38,945 nucleotides of DNA from Formivibrio sp. (GTDB lineage: Bacteria; Pseudomonadota; Gammaproteobacteria; Burkholderiales; Chitinibacteraceae), in assembly GCA_031291275.1 (NCBI GenBank), contig JARLJJ010000229.1:1-38945 (forward strand). Direction: 5' to 3'. A program made the position numbers and the translations under genes. Each line of letters begins with the position of its first letter. The first letter of the stretch is position 1. The notes below the pieces were generated by a model. That model was not told the DNA's origin. It searched no databases and saw only the letters and a list, made by a program, of their open reading frames with translations. Shown piece after piece: positions 1 to 10,781 of this stretch.

Positions 1-1
1 A

Positions 2-2950
2 TCAGCCATGCACCGACTCGCCATAATGGCGAAATGCCGCATGGATGGCCTCAAGCAACTCCGCCTCGTTCCACGGCTTGGGGAGCAGCTTGAAAATCTC
101 GCCGCGGTTGATCGCTCCGCGAACGTTGTCCGCGTCAGTATGGCTGGACAGCACCATCTGCACTGCGTTGGGTTGCATGGCGCGAAGACGGGAGAAAAAC
201 GCTGTGTCGGCCATACGTTCGTCGACCAGGATCACGCCCACCTGATGTTCGGCCAGCAATGCCAAGGCCGCTTCCGTTTCGCCTGCCACGAGCAGGTGAT
301 AGTTTTCGCGCCGGAGTAAACGTTTGAGCGAGGTCACGCTGCATGCTTCGTCGTTCAACAGTAACAATGTGGATGACGCTTCATTTTCGATAGAAATACG
401 GGGTGGAACGAATTCGGCCATAAAGCGGGTGATGTCATCGGCTGGCAGAGGGCGGCTCACCAGATAGCCCTGCATCACGTCACAATGCAAAGACAGTAGG
501 TAATGTGCCTGGTCATACTCTTCGACGCCTTCGGCGACGATTTCGAGGCCAAGACTGTGTCCGAGCGCGATGACCGCCTTGACGATCGAGGCATTGTCAC
601 GGTTGGTCATCATGTCGCGGATAAAAGAGATATCGATCTTTAGCTGGTGCACTTCGAGCTGCTGCAAATATGAAAGCGAAGAATAACCGGTACCAAAATC
701 ATCAATGGAGAGTCGCACGCCTAGGGCTTTGAGCGCTGCGATGGTCTGAAACGATTGCTCGCGATCGACCATGACGCAGCTTTCGGTGATTTCCAATTCA
801 AGCAATTCGGGCGGAATGCCGGATTCTTGCAATATCTCTTTGACCGATTTGACCAAATCGCCGCGGCTGAGCTGGACTGCGGAAACATTCACCGCCATTC
901 GATGCGGTGCCAGCCCGATATCTATCCATTGTCTGACCTGTTGGCACGCCTTGCGCAATACCCACGTGCCCAAACGCACAATCAACCCGCTTTCCTCCGC
1001 CAGCGGGATGAATTCAGCTGGCGAAATCATCCCGCGTACCGGATGTTGCCAACGCACCAGCGCTTCGAGTCCGACGATCTGTCCATTGACCAGATCGACC
1101 TGTGGTTGGTAGTGCAGCAGCAATTCCTCGTTATCCAGGGCATGGCGTAAATCGGCATCAAGGATCAGGCGAACGCGGGCACGATTCATCATTTCCGGTG
1201 AGAAAAAGCGCAAGGTGCTGCGGCCTTGTTCCTTGGCCTGATGGAGTGCCGCGTCGGCGCTGCTTTGCAGGGTTTCGGCACTGCTACCGTCTGATGGATA
1301 AAGGGCAATGCCGATGCTGCCCCCGATATAGATGTGGTTGCCGTCAAGGATAAACGGTTGCGCAAGGCTGTCGATGGCGCGTTGTGCCATCAGGTCAGTC
1401 CACGGCATGTCCTCGCTGTGGTCAAGCAGGATACTGAACTCGTCACCGCCGATACGCGCGATCGTATTGCTTTCCGGCCACAGCGCCTGAAGCCGTTTGC
1501 CCACTTCGATCAGCAACTGGTCGCCCCGGTGGTGGCCCAGGCTCTCATTGATCGTCTTGAAATTGTCGAGACCAAGAAACAGCAAGGCGAATTGGCTCTG
1601 GCTGTGTTCGGCGTGTGAAATTGCATGCGACAGCAATTCGCCGAACAAGATGCGATTGGGCAAACCGGTCAGCGGATCGCGATAGGTGATGTAGTCGAGT
1701 TTCTGCTCGGTAAGCAGGCGTTCCGTCACGTCGCGATGCGACCCGCGTTTCCCCAAAGGCTTGCCTATGGCATCGAAAACCGGTTTGCAGACATGCTCTA
1801 TCCAGCGCTCATCGCCGTCCTTGGTGCGGATGCGGAAAATCAGCAGGTCCAGCGTGGTATGGGCTGCCGCGGGGCCGTGCGATTTCCAGGTGCTCAGATC
1901 GTCAGGATGGATGATTTTTTCCATCAGATCGCCATCGGCAAAGAAATCGGATGGCGCATACCCCGATACTTCCAGGCTGGCTGGCGAGACATAGAGATAG
2001 CTGCCGTTCGGTGCCAGCCAGTACTCCCAGTTGGGCGAATAATCAGCCAGAATGCGGTACTTCTCCTCGCTTTGTTCGAGCAATGCGGTGCGCTGTGCTA
2101 CTTGTTGTTCGAGGAAGTGCCGCAGGCGGGCAAGTTCCAGGTGGGTGCGTACCCGAGCGCGTACTTCATCGATGTCGAAAGGCTTGGTGATGTAGTCGGC
2201 CGCGCCAACATTGAATCCATGAACCTTGTCTTGCGTGGCATCCACCACGGTGATGAAAATAACGGGGATGCGATTGCCTCTGGGGGTGGCCTTGATATTG
2301 CGACAGACTTCGTAGCCATTCATCTGCGGCATCACGATATCCAGCAACACCAAGTCGGGCGGAGTTGCCCCTTGAATCAATTCCAGCGCCTTGGCGCCGT
2401 TACGGGCAACCATGATGCGGTAGTCGTTCTTCAGTGCTTCAAGCAGTTCGTGGATGTTTTCCGGCAGATCGTCAACGACCAGCAGTGTGGGTGGGCGGGC
2501 AGGATCGACATGTTCGTGGATATCCAGCATGAGCGGATTCCTGCGATAGCGCTGCAATTCGAGTTGAGTGCGGATGCGCTGTCGCAGAAGCTCGGGGTGG
2601 ACGGGTTTGGTGATGTAATCGTTGACTCCGAGCCTGAGTCCGTTTGCTTCGTCGGTGGCATCTGACAGGGCCGTGACGAAAATGACCGGGATGTCGGCGG
2701 TCACCGGATTGGCTTTCAGGTGAGCGAGCACGGAAAAGCCATCCATGTCCGCCATCTTGATATCGAGCAGGATCAGGTCGGGTTGCGGCGCGCACTGCGC
2801 CAGTTCGAGGGCTTTTTTGCCGCTGGTGGCGGCAGAAATTGCAAAGTCGTCGCGCAGGATATTCATCAACGTATGCAGGTTTTCATGCGCATCATCGACG
2901 ATCAGAATTCGGCTGCGTCCATTGGTGTATCCGTTGGCGATATCAGTCAT
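2..2950 (-). CDS. REC-REC-PAS-GGDEF-EAL-REC cyclic-di-GMP signalling protein
   Basis: A 982-residue cytoplasmic response regulator. Domains: receiver 1 (about 13-130, phospho-Asp D63, KP at 115-116), receiver 2 (154-272, D204), PAS (about 293-412), GGDEF (about 420-585, motif 501-505), EAL (about 595-845) and a C-terminal receiver-like domain (860-975, D910, LPKPW near 956-960). The EAL domain keeps the expected catalytic motifs: EAL at 629-631, NVS near 688, ELEIT near 718, DDFGTGYSS at 750-758, EGVE at 807-810 and QGYLVSRPL, so cyclic-di-GMP hydrolysis is likely. The GGDEF domain reads FLGLDNFK where families normally have a D-x-D-x-F-K motif: G460 replaces a metal-binding Asp, and no RxxD inhibitory site precedes GGDEF. 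Inference: the GGDEF part is probably a GTP-sensing regulator rather than a synthase. It begins 8 bp after the hybrid kinase gene and is probably its phosphorylation target. The stop codon is at 2-4, so the gene is complete. Confidence 0.93.
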   Translation of the reverse strand: MTDIANGYTNGRSRILIVDDAHENLHTLMNILRDDFAISAATSGKKALELAQCAPQPDLILLDIKMADMDGFSVLAHLKANPVTADIPVIFVTALSDATDEANGLRLGVNDYITKPVHPELLRQRIRTQLELQRYRRNPLMLDIHEHVDPARPPTLLVVDDLPENIHELLEALKNDYRIMVARNGAKALELIQGATPPDLVLLDIVMPQMNGYEVCRNIKATPRGNRIPVIFITVVDATQDKVHGFNVGAADYITKPFDIDEVRARVRTHLELARLRHFLEQQVAQRTALLEQSEEKYRILADYSPNWEYWLAPNGSYLYVSPASLEVSGYAPSDFFADGDLMEKIIHPDDLSTWKSHGPAAAHTTLDLLIFRIRTKDGDERWIEHVCKPVFDAIGKPLGKRGSHRDVTERLLTEQKLDYITYRDPLTGLPNRILFGELLSHAISHAEHSQSQFALLFLGLDNFKTINESLGHHRGDQLLIEVGKRLQALWPESNTIARIGGDEFSILLDHSEDMPWTDLMAQRAIDSLAQPFILDGNHIYIGGSIGIALYPSDGSSAETLQSSADAALHQAKEQGRSTLRFFSPEMMNRARVRLILDADLRHALDNEELLLHYQPQVDLVNGQIVGLEALVRWQHPVRGMISPAEFIPLAEESGLIVRLGTWVLRKACQQVRQWIDIGLAPHRMAVNVSAVQLSRGDLVKSVKEILQESGIPPELLELEITESCVMVDREQSFQTIAALKALGVRLSIDDFGTGYSSLSYLQQLEVHQLKIDISFIRDMMTNRDNASIVKAVIALGHSLGLEIVAEGVEEYDQAHYLLSLHCDVMQGYLVSRPLPADDITRFMAEFVPPRISIENEASSTLLLLNDEACSVTSLKRLLRRENYHLLVAGETEAALALLAEHQVGVILVDERMADTAFFSRLRAMQPNAVQMVLSSHTDADNVRGAINRGEIFKLLPKPWNEAELLEAIHAAFRHYGESVHG

Positions 2951-2958
2951 GGTTTCAC

Positions 2959-5900
2959 TCAGGTTGTCGATGTCAGACGTTGTTGGAGCTGCTTTAGAAG
3001 TATCAGCGCTTCATCGATCTCGAACAAGTCGAGCCGGGCTGCAATGGCGGCAATCTGTGGCTCCAGTGGCGTGTCGCTGAGTCCGGTGCGCAATGCGGCG
3101 AGCATGGGTTCAGCGCTCCCCAGATCGTAAACCAAAGCATGAGCTAGCTGTTCCAGATGTACCTGCAACTGAACAGGGTCGAGCAATGCGGATGGGACTG
3201 TGGGGGCGGGCGCGGTGCCCGCAGGAAGGCTGTCGATGTCTCGCATGACTTCCTGCATGAGCGTATTCAGTGCAGTCAGCAAGTCAGTATCAGGCAGTTT
3301 GCCCATCTTGAGTTGGGCATCGATGGCTGAGATTTTTTCATACAAGGCGGTGGCGCCAATATTGCCGGTGATGCCCTTCAGTGCGTGGCAGTAATCTTCG
3401 GCCTGTTGGATGTTTACGGAGATCAGCTGCTGCAGTTTTGTCGCGGCATTGGCATAGTTCTCCCGGAAACGACGCAACTGCTTGCGATAGGCGTCCTCTC
3501 TGCCGCCAATACGCCGAATGCCCTGTTTGGCATCAAGGCTGGTTAGTGCCATCAGGTCGGTAGTTTGACCAGGCGCTGGCGAGGTTTCGGGGGAACGTTC
3601 AAGGCCTGACGTTGCCCTTTGGATGGGCAGTGTCGCCCATTGGGCCAGCGCCGACATCAAACGGTCCGGATCGATAGGCTTGGTAATGTGATCGTTCATG
3701 CCGGCGGCCAGGCTTTTTTCAGAATCTTGTGCCATTGCCAAGGCGGTCATCGCAATAATCGGCAACGATGCAAAACGTTCTCCGTCCGGTGTCTTGGCTA
3801 GTTCGCGAATGCGCCTGGCTGCTTCCAGCCCGTCCATGACGGGCATCTGGATATCCATCAATACGGCGTCATAGTGGTTGTGCTGCACTTTCTGCAGTGC
3901 TTCTTTGCCGTTGATGGCCTCGTCGACAAATATGCCATGACTGCGCAACAGTTCCCCGGCGAATTCGCGGTTGATGTCATTGTCTTCGACCAGCAGCAGA
4001 TTCATATTGCTAAAGTCGTTGACCTCGGGCGGTGTTAGGGTGGGCAACGGGGCGCGTTGTTCACCGGCCAAAATTCTTCCTCGACCGACCACCGAGAGAA
4101 TCGTGTCCAGCAAGGTGGAAGGGGATACCGGTTTGATGATAAAGCCATCGACGCCAGCCTGATTGGCCAGGCGGATGACATCTTCCCGGCCATAGGCGGT
4201 GACCATCACGATTCTGGGTTGGCGGACCAGCGTAGTATCGCGATGAATGCGCTGGGCAGCTTCATCGCCATTCATGCCCGGCATTTTCCAGTCCATCAGC
4301 ACCAGATCAAACGGTTTGTCTGTTGCTGTCTTGAGGGCATTGAGCGCGGCTGGGCCATTGGGCGCGGTGCTGACTTCCAGATGGAGGAAGCGCAACATTT
4401 CGGCCAAGATTTCCCGCGATACTTCATTGTCGTCCACGACCAGGACGCGAATACCCTGCAGTAGCGGGCCGGCTTGCTCAAGGAGTTCATTGCAGCGCGC
4501 TTGGGGCTGCTGCGCAATCTTGAGCTGAACGGTGAAGCAGATCGTGGTGCCGCGGCCCGGCTGTGATTCTTCGACCCAAATCCGTCCGCCCATCATCTCT
4601 ACCAGATTCTTGCTGATTGCCAGTCCCAGTCCTGTGCCACCGTAATGGCGTGTGGTCGATTGATCTGCCTGCGTGAATTCCTGGAACAGCTTGTTTTGCT
4701 GCTCTAGCGTCATACCGATACCGTTGTCTCGTACGCTTGTCTGTATGACTAAATCGATTTGAGAGGAAGACAGTTTGCGGAAGGCCAGCTCAACTTCACC
4801 TTTTTCGGTGAATTTCACCGCATTCCCGCACAGGTTCAACAAGATTTGACCAAGTCGCAGCGGATCACCAACCAGTATCGGCGGAATATCCACGTCGTAA
4901 CGAATCAAGAATTCGATATCTTTGTGGCCGATCTGATAGCTGATCGCGTCAGTCAGTTGTTCCAGCACCTTGTCCAGGCCAAATTCGATATTTTCAATTT
5001 CAAGCTTGCCGGCTTCGATTTTGGAAAAATCGAGAATGTCATTGATGATGCCAAGCAGTGAATGGGCTGCTCCTTGGGCTTTGGACAGATGGTTATGCAG
5101 GTCGGCGGACAAGTTGCCTTTGAGCGCGAGGTAAATCATGCCGAGAATGGCATTCATCGGGGTACGAATCTCGTGGCTCATATTGGCCAGGAATTGGCTC
5201 TTGGCAAGATTGGCTGCCTCTGCCTCCTCTTTGGCTTGCTGCAGTTCCTGGGTACGAACCTCAACGATTTGCTCAAGATTCCGGTTGAGCTGGTTCAATT
5301 CCTGCAGGGAGTTGAATAGCTGAGTCCGGCTCTCGTTGAACGCATTGACCAGATCGCCAAGTTCATCCCGATAGGGATAATGAATTTTCTCGACCGGGGC
5401 ATCGTTTGGCTGAAACCGCCAATTTGCTACGGCCGTGGCAACGCGCGCCATTGCGTCGGACAAGTGAAAGCGAATGGCCCACGAGAAAATCAGCCAGAGA
5501 CTGATGATGTAAATGCTGGAATTGAGCAACACCATCCAGAAGTTGTATTTGATGCGATCCCAGATCACATCACGGTTCGAATACATTTTTAGCTGGCCGA
5601 TCAAGTGGTTTTCGCCACGCTGCGACGAATAGACCAGCGGGATCACGGACTGCCTGAATTGGCTTGGAAAAATATCCCCATTGTTGTTGGGCCGGGTTGG
5701 CAAGCTGCCATCGGTCACGAGGATCTTGCCGCTAACCGATTCGATCTGAATGCCGGTGACAATGGCATTTTGCCGAATGCCATGCGCGACTGAGGCGAGT
5801 TGTCGGGCATCCAGTTCCCATGCCGCTGCGGTGACGCCGGGAAGGACCGTTCGGCCCAGAGAAGCCAAATCCCTATCGATGTTCTGACTGACCGTGAAAT

Positions 5901-6003
5901 ATTGGATGGCCAGTTGTGCGCCGGTCATGCTGAGCGCAAGGAATAGATACCACGGGAACATCTTGTACAGCAGCCGTCTGGAGAGCGTCTGCGTTCGCGA
6001 CAT
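2959..6003 (-). CDS. Membrane hybrid sensor histidine kinase (HAMP-HisKA-HATPase-REC-REC-HPt)
   Basis: A 1014-residue BarA-like unorthodox kinase. Two membrane segments (about 16-38 and 153-176) bracket a periplasmic sensor region of about 115 residues with no fold I recognise. HAMP and coiled coil follow (about 177-265). The HisKA H-box has H277 in [11 protein letters not shown]. ATPase boxes are N (GNAVKFTE, about 393-400), G1 (DNGIG, 426-430) and G2 ([11 protein letters not shown], about 455-465). Receiver 1 has D571, receiver 2 D717, and the C-terminal HPt domain has H873 in CHALKGITG. All phosphorelay residues are present, so a full His-Asp-His-Asp relay is expected. It lies between a periplasmic binding-protein gene (95 bp upstream) and a c-di-GMP response regulator (8 bp downstream) on one strand, which implies one operon and a periplasmic input leading to a c-di-GMP output. 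Confidence 0.95.
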   Translation of the reverse strand: MSRTQTLSRRLLYKMFPWYLFLALSMTGAQLAIQYFTVSQNIDRDLASLGRTVLPGVTAAAWELDARQLASVAHGIRQNAIVTGIQIESVSGKILVTDGSLPTRPNNNGDIFPSQFRQSVIPLVYSSQRGENHLIGQLKMYSNRDVIWDRIKYNFWMVLLNSSIYIISLWLIFSWAIRFHLSDAMARVATAVANWRFQPNDAPVEKIHYPYRDELGDLVNAFNESRTQLFNSLQELNQLNRNLEQIVEVRTQELQQAKEEAEAANLAKSQFLANMSHEIRTPMNAILGMIYLALKGNLSADLHNHLSKAQGAAHSLLGIINDILDFSKIEAGKLEIENIEFGLDKVLEQLTDAISYQIGHKDIEFLIRYDVDIPPILVGDPLRLGQILLNLCGNAVKFTEKGEVELAFRKLSSSQIDLVIQTSVRDNGIGMTLEQQNKLFQEFTQADQSTTRHYGGTGLGLAISKNLVEMMGGRIWVEESQPGRGTTICFTVQLKIAQQPQARCNELLEQAGPLLQGIRVLVVDDNEVSREILAEMLRFLHLEVSTAPNGPAALNALKTATDKPFDLVLMDWKMPGMNGDEAAQRIHRDTTLVRQPRIVMVTAYGREDVIRLANQAGVDGFIIKPVSPSTLLDTILSVVGRGRILAGEQRAPLPTLTPPEVNDFSNMNLLLVEDNDINREFAGELLRSHGIFVDEAINGKEALQKVQHNHYDAVLMDIQMPVMDGLEAARRIRELAKTPDGERFASLPIIAMTALAMAQDSEKSLAAGMNDHITKPIDPDRLMSALAQWATLPIQRATSGLERSPETSPAPGQTTDLMALTSLDAKQGIRRIGGREDAYRKQLRRFRENYANAATKLQQLISVNIQQAEDYCHALKGITGNIGATALYEKISAIDAQLKMGKLPDTDLLTALNTLMQEVMRDIDSLPAGTAPAPTVPSALLDPVQLQVHLEQLAHALVYDLGSAEPMLAALRTGLSDTPLEPQIAAIAARLDLFEIDEALILLKQLQQRLTSTT

Positions 6004-6098
6004 TGGGTGACCCTCAAGATAAGATTCCGTGTTGAGTGCAGCGAAAGATGGGCTCTTCGCCGGAAGGCAAGCTCACTTGCTAAAACACAGGCGTGGCG

Positions 6099-7073
6099 TC
6101 ATTTTGGATTGATATTTTGCGGCCACCACCATCCAGTATCAGGTTCCTCCGTGTCCTTGGGCAGAACTGGATTGCCAAGACGGATAACATGGCGTTTGGT
6201 TGTTTTTATCATCGCAATCTCAGCGGCATAGTAATTTTCAAACAACTTGCGAAACGAGCCATCGGCCAGCGATAGCTTGAGTCCGCGCTCGATCCTTTGT
6301 GCCAGCGCGGTGTCGTCCTTGTTGACCCAGAAGTAAATCGGATAAGGAAAAAACAGGGCTTTCGTCTGTTCAACTGCGAGCTGGGGATAAAGCTGTTTAC
6401 GCTCATCGAGTTCTCGATTGGCTTCATTGAGTCCGCGCGGGAAAGCGTCGAATCGCTTGGCGGCCAGCATGGCAAACAGGTTTTCATAACCAGTCGATGT
6501 TTCAACGGTAAAACCACTGGCTTGCATAATGGGCAGGTCGGCCCATTGGCTGTTCAGGCCAAAGGTCAGTTGCGTATGCAATGCTTTGTCGCTCATCTTT
6601 GCAATACGCGCCTGATCGGTAGCGCGAATCACGAATAACCTGAAGCCGACGATGCCCCGCGAGATATCAATCTTGATAGGAAGCATCTGCGATTCGCGTT
6701 CGGCGTTGGTTCCCAGTGCGATCACGTCGATTTCTTTTGATTGCAGCAACTGTATGCCGCGATTCTGGGTGATGTCTTCAGTGTAGGCCTCAAGATGGAA
6801 GGATTCGTCGGCCGTTTGAGTGTGTGCGAGCGCCAATTCGAGCAATTTCCAGCGGTATTCGTAGATCGTACCGGAGGGGAAATAGCGGATTTTCGTTTCT
6901 CGGGCCGCTGCCGGTAGCGAGCAAGCGAGCATGGCCCAGGCGAAGATGAGGGTCGCAATGATTTGCCAAACACCCGTGTTTTTGTTTTTGGCAAATGGCG
7001 ACCATCCGACCAGTGAGCAAGGAAGGAGTTTGTAATGCTTGTCCGAGCTGCATATAGGCGACCGGATATTCAT
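6099..7073 (-). CDS. Periplasmic solute-binding-like protein (SBP_bac_3 type), probable sensor component
   Basis: A 324-residue protein with a long N-terminal extension, a hydrophobic segment at about 36-54 and a signal-peptidase-like AAARE site near 55-58, so the mature part is probably periplasmic. The body resembles type-2 periplasmic binding proteins related to amino-acid binders, with features such as FGLNSQWADLPIMQASGF, STGYENLFAMLAAKRFDAFPRG and YPIYFWVNKDD. No permease or ATPase gene lies nearby. It is instead the first gene of an operon with a hybrid kinase and a c-di-GMP protein, so a ligand-sensing role is more likely than transport (inference). The start is supported by AAGGAG seven bases before the ATG. 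The extended region before the hydrophobic core is unusual for a classical signal peptide; a later start or a membrane anchor is possible. The ligand cannot be predicted. Confidence 0.82.
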   Translation of the reverse strand: MNIRSPICSSDKHYKLLPCSLVGWSPFAKNKNTGVWQIIATLIFAWAMLACSLPAAARETKIRYFPSGTIYEYRWKLLELALAHTQTADESFHLEAYTEDITQNRGIQLLQSKEIDVIALGTNAERESQMLPIKIDISRGIVGFRLFVIRATDQARIAKMSDKALHTQLTFGLNSQWADLPIMQASGFTVETSTGYENLFAMLAAKRFDAFPRGLNEANRELDERKQLYPQLAVEQTKALFFPYPIYFWVNKDDTALAQRIERGLKLSLADGSFRKLFENYYAAEIAMIKTTKRHVIRLGNPVLPKDTEEPDTGWWWPQNINPK

Positions 7074-7315
7074 TGTGCTTCTCCTTGCCGGTATACAACG
7101 GTGAACCGGGCGGGATCTGGGGAGTGAATGTAGTTCGGGGTTATTACAGGAGAATTTATTCCAACCGACAGGTCAGGGCAAGTTGTCTTTCTGGGTCAGG
7201 TGCTTTGGGTTCTCTGAGCTTTCGCAAGTCCCGCTCTTTTTCGTGACTGTGCTGGAATATAGACAAAGGGGGCTTGGCCAATTTTGCCAATGTGTCCGGC
7301 ATGATGATTAAGCAA

Positions 7316-7346
7316 AAGCCCTTGCATCCGTTGGATACAAGGGCTT
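7316..7346 (-). terminator. Rho-independent terminator of the asparaginase gene
   Basis: A 9-bp stem (7316-7324 with 7338-7346) encloses a second 4-bp stem (ATCC/GGAT) and a GTT loop. On the minus strand it is followed by TTTT and lies 25 bases after the asparaginase stop. The rest of the 297-base gap 7074-7370 shows no further gene; it should hold the promoter of the leftward signalling operon, but I see no strong -35/-10 pair there. Confidence 0.8.
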
Positions 7347-7370
7347 CCAGAAGCTAATTAGCTATGTGAC

Positions 7371-8564
<1,194 letters not shown>

Positions 8565-8771
8565 TTAGCAGTTACGTTTGATAGTGCATTGTTTTTATGG
8601 GTTATTTGTTTTCATGTGCAGCATTGGCAAGGAGGTATAAATAACTGGCGGCACTTTCTCGGTGCGATGAACTGCTCGGACAGGACAGTAGATATCGTGG
8701 AAATCTCGGCCTAGCATGAACAAGGGCTCGGAATCTGCAAAAGTTGACAACAAACACAAGGGGAACCACTC

Positions 8772-9020
8772 ATGGAAATTCGCAAAGTTTACCGGACCAG
8801 CCGCGCCGTGTTTGAAACGCTTGAGCAAGCATTGGCCAATCTGAATCGTGCAGAAAATGAAGACCCTTTGAACACCCATTTTGGAGAGAAGACACATGCC
8901 GCGGAGAGTTACGATATTTTTAGTCTTCACTGTGGTGAGCATGAGCACCCAGTAGAAGAATACGTGCTGTTTGCTGACGGGCATTACTTCCAACTGGAAC
9001 AGATAAGTGTTCAAAAATAA
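8772..9020 (+). CDS. Small conserved-looking hypothetical protein (82 aa)
   Basis: I do not recognise this 82-residue acidic soluble protein. It begins MEIRKVYRTSRAVFETLEQA with no signal peptide or membrane segment, and carries His/Cys residues in a short SLHCGEHEHPVEEY stretch. AAGGGG lies nine to ten bases before the ATG, which supports translation. It is divergent from the asparaginase gene and is the last chromosomal gene before the integrated element. The preceding 8559-8771 holds no convincing gene. The overlapping minus-strand frame has no start signal and is probably a shadow. Confidence 0.6.
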   Translation: MEIRKVYRTSRAVFETLEQALANLNRAENEDPLNTHFGEKTHAAESYDIFSLHCGEHEHPVEEYVLFADGHYFQLEQISVQK

Positions 9021-9190
9021 AGCTGGGCGTACCGCCAAGCTTGAAAATGATGTTGGAGTTAAACACTTATGGTGGATGAGGTCAGAACCACGAGTGGCAC
9101 TTGATCGGCTTGATGCCGAGCCCTCTGAGTGCTGTCGTTTCCGGGATCGATCCGGTTCGAACTTGCTATGATGTGGTTACGGCGTACCGG

Positions 9191-9224
9191 AAAAGAAAAT
9201 GGCCTAGCATCGCTGCTAAGCCAT
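9191..9224 (-). terminator. Orphan terminator of the original tRNA-Lys array, stranded by integration
   Basis: An 11-bp stem with one G-T pair and a four-base GCGA loop (9199-9224, minus strand) is followed by TTTTCTTTT. It lies six bases beyond the displaced 3' half of tRNA-Lys, exactly where a tRNA terminator would be. No intact transcription unit now feeds into it. The 423-base gap 9021-9443 holds this hairpin, attL, the integrase promoter and an 18-bp repeat, but no gene I can support. Confidence 0.8.
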
Positions 9225-9229
9225 TGAAT

Positions 9230-9282
9230 TCTTTGGTGGGCTGTGAGTGGCTCGAACACTCGACCTACGGATTAAGAGTCCG
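9230..9282. repeat. attL: 53-bp direct repeat, displaced 3' half of tRNA-Lys(CUU)
   Basis: Identical over 53 bases to 14858-14910. It runs from TCTTTGGTGGG through the T-arm to AAGAGTCCG of the anticodon arm (reverse strand of the tRNA). The sequence beyond 9282 (ACAATTTTATG) differs from the tRNA 5' half, so this copy is not a functional tRNA. Crossover in the anticodon region is typical of tyrosine integrases. Confidence 0.93.
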
Positions 9283-9379
9283 ACAATTTTATGATTTCCC
9301 TCTGTTGATTGCCACGCTAAAAAACCTTTATAAGCCGCATAAATACTAGGTTTGTTCTGGTTTCCCTATAGATTGCAGT

Positions 9380-9409
9380 TTCCCATGTATTCCCCATTGT
9401 GCCTATAAT
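9380..9409 (+). promoter_or_regulatory. Putative integrase promoter
   Basis: A perfect TATAAT at 9404-9409 stands 18 bases after a weak TTCCCA at 9380-9385. Transcription would start near 9416, inside the 18-bp repeat shared by both ends of the element, so occupancy of that repeat could control integrase expression. Confidence 0.5.
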
Positions 9410-9413
9410 AAGT

Positions 9414-9431
9414 CTACATGGTGGCTACATG
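9414..9431 (+). repeat. Left copy of the 18-bp end repeat (putative arm-type or operator site)
   Basis: CTACATGGTGGCTACATG occurs here and, identically and in the same orientation, at 14788-14805 near the other end. Internally it contains CTACATG twice. This placement, inside both att sites, is what arm-type integrase or recombination-directionality-factor sites look like. Here it also overlaps the predicted integrase transcription start. Confidence 0.7.
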
Positions 9432-9443
9432 AGGATAGGTGCA

Positions 9444-10751
9444 ATGGCAAGGCGGGAAAATTTCACGGCGGGCCGGGTGGCTGGTTACGAGTGCGAAACG
9501 GGCAAGGAGCAGACCATCTACCGGGATGGCAAGACGCCGGGTTTAGCCTTGCGCGTCACTGTTTCCGGGGCCAAGAGTTACGTCTTTGAAACTAAGTTGA
9601 ACGGCAAAAACCTACGTGTGACCATTGGCGATGTGAGGACGTGGGATATTGGCAAGGCGCAGGCCGAAGCTACGCGCCTCAAGGCATTAACCGACCAAGG
9701 CATAGACCCGCGCCAAGTGGCTACAGAGCAGCGCGCCAAGGTTGAGGCTGCTGCCGTTGAACAATTCCGCCATGACGCGACCTTGGGTGATGCATGGGCG
9801 GTATACATTGAGGCACGCCGCCACATGTGGAGTGCCCGCCATCTGGTCGACCATCAAAAATTGATTTTGTCAGCACGCACCAAGGGCGAAGGCGACGACA
9901 CCAAGGCGCTGAAAGCAGCCGTATTGGCTTCACTGGCTCCGGTGCGACTGTCTGACCTGACCGCTGACCGTGTAGGTGCATGGCTTAAAGATGAAGTAGC
10001 GCAACGCCCGACACAGGCCGCGCTTGCCTATCGCCTGCTACGTGCTTTCCTGAACTGGTGTGATGACCGCCCCGAATACGCTAACTTGGCAAGTCCTGAT
10101 GCGTGTAGCCGCAAGGTTAGCCGCGACCATTTACCCAAGAAGCAGGCCAAGACGGACTGTTTGCAACGTGAACAGCTAAAGCCTTGGTTTGAAAATGTGC
10201 GCAAGATTCCAAACCCGGTTATCAGTGCCTACTTGCAAGCTTTGTTGCTGACTGGTGCCCGCCGTGAAGAACTGGAATGGGTGAAATGGCAGGATGTGGA
10301 TTTTCAATGGCTGAGCATTACAATTCACGACAAGGTAGATGGCGAACGCGTCATTCCCTTAACGCCGTTTGTAGCATCTCTGCTGGCTTCATTGCCGCGC
10401 CGCAATCAATGGGTGTTCAGTAGTCCGACCGCTGCGTCTGGACGGTTGCAAGAGCCTGCGATTCAACATCGCCGTGCCGTGGTCAATGCGGGCTTGCCGG
10501 TGCTTACCTTGCACGGACTGCGCCGGTCATTCGGCACATTGTGCGAGTGGGTAGAAACCCCCGTCGGCATATCAGCGCAAATTATGGGGCATAAGCCCAG
10601 CGCCACGGCAGAAAAGCATTACCGCCAGCGCCCACTAGACCTGCTGCGCATGTGGCACAGTAAAATCGAGGCATGGATTCTGGAACAGGCCGGTATCGAG
10701 GTTGACTCCTTACAAGCAAGGCCGGGATTGCGTGTAATTTCCACCCATTGA
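9444..10751 (+). CDS. int: Tyrosine recombinase / integrase with N-terminal DUF4102-like domain
   Basis: A 435-residue site-specific recombinase. The N-terminal part (about 1-90; YRDGKTPGLALRVTVSGAKSY) is the DUF4102-like arm-binding domain of tRNA-targeting integrases. A SAM-like core-binding region follows (about 110-215), then the catalytic domain. Catalytic residues are visible: R273 (GARREEL), K297 (HDKVDGERV), H357 and R360 (LHGLRRS), H383 (MGHKPS) and nucleophile Y393 (KHYRQR). The frame extends back to a GTG at 9399, but the ATG at 9444 has GAGGAT seven bases upstream and gives the family N-terminus. It is adjacent to attL and points into the element, at the end opposite the restored tRNA, whereas many tRNA-integrated islands have the integrase beside the intact tRNA. 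No disruption is seen. Confidence 0.95.
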   Translation: MARRENFTAGRVAGYECETGKEQTIYRDGKTPGLALRVTVSGAKSYVFETKLNGKNLRVTIGDVRTWDIGKAQAEATRLKALTDQGIDPRQVATEQRAKVEAAAVEQFRHDATLGDAWAVYIEARRHMWSARHLVDHQKLILSARTKGEGDDTKALKAAVLASLAPVRLSDLTADRVGAWLKDEVAQRPTQAALAYRLLRAFLNWCDDRPEYANLASPDACSRKVSRDHLPKKQAKTDCLQREQLKPWFENVRKIPNPVISAYLQALLLTGARREELEWVKWQDVDFQWLSITIHDKVDGERVIPLTPFVASLLASLPRRNQWVFSSPTAASGRLQEPAIQHRRAVVNAGLPVLTLHGLRRSFGTLCEWVETPVGISAQIMGHKPSATAEKHYRQRPLDLLRMWHSKIEAWILEQAGIEVDSLQARPGLRVISTH

Positions 10752-10776
10752 TAACCGTAACGCTACACTATACAAT
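10748..10776 (+). promoter_or_regulatory. Putative higBA promoter giving a nearly leaderless mRNA
   Basis: TTGATA (10748-10753, overlapping the integrase stop codon) and TACAAT (10771-10776) are separated by 17 bases; each matches the sigma-70 consensus at 5 of 6 positions. The toxin ATG is at 10782, about where transcription would begin, and no Shine-Dalgarno precedes it. Confidence 0.5.
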
Positions 10777-10781
10777 AACCC

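Noticed and set aside
1625-2665. Long plus-strand reading frame (346 codons) opposite the c-di-GMP protein
   Set aside because: It lies wholly antisense to a gene with clear receiver and PAS domains and shows no domain or ribosome binding site; a shadow frame.
8595-9038. Minus-strand frame of 147 codons over the 82-residue gene
   Set aside because: No Shine-Dalgarno at its start and no protein-like pattern, whereas the plus-strand gene has AAGGGG before its ATG.
9140-9175. T-arm-like GGTTCGAAC stretch left of attL as a possible second tRNA relic
   Set aside because: No acceptor, D-arm or anticodon arm can be assembled around it.
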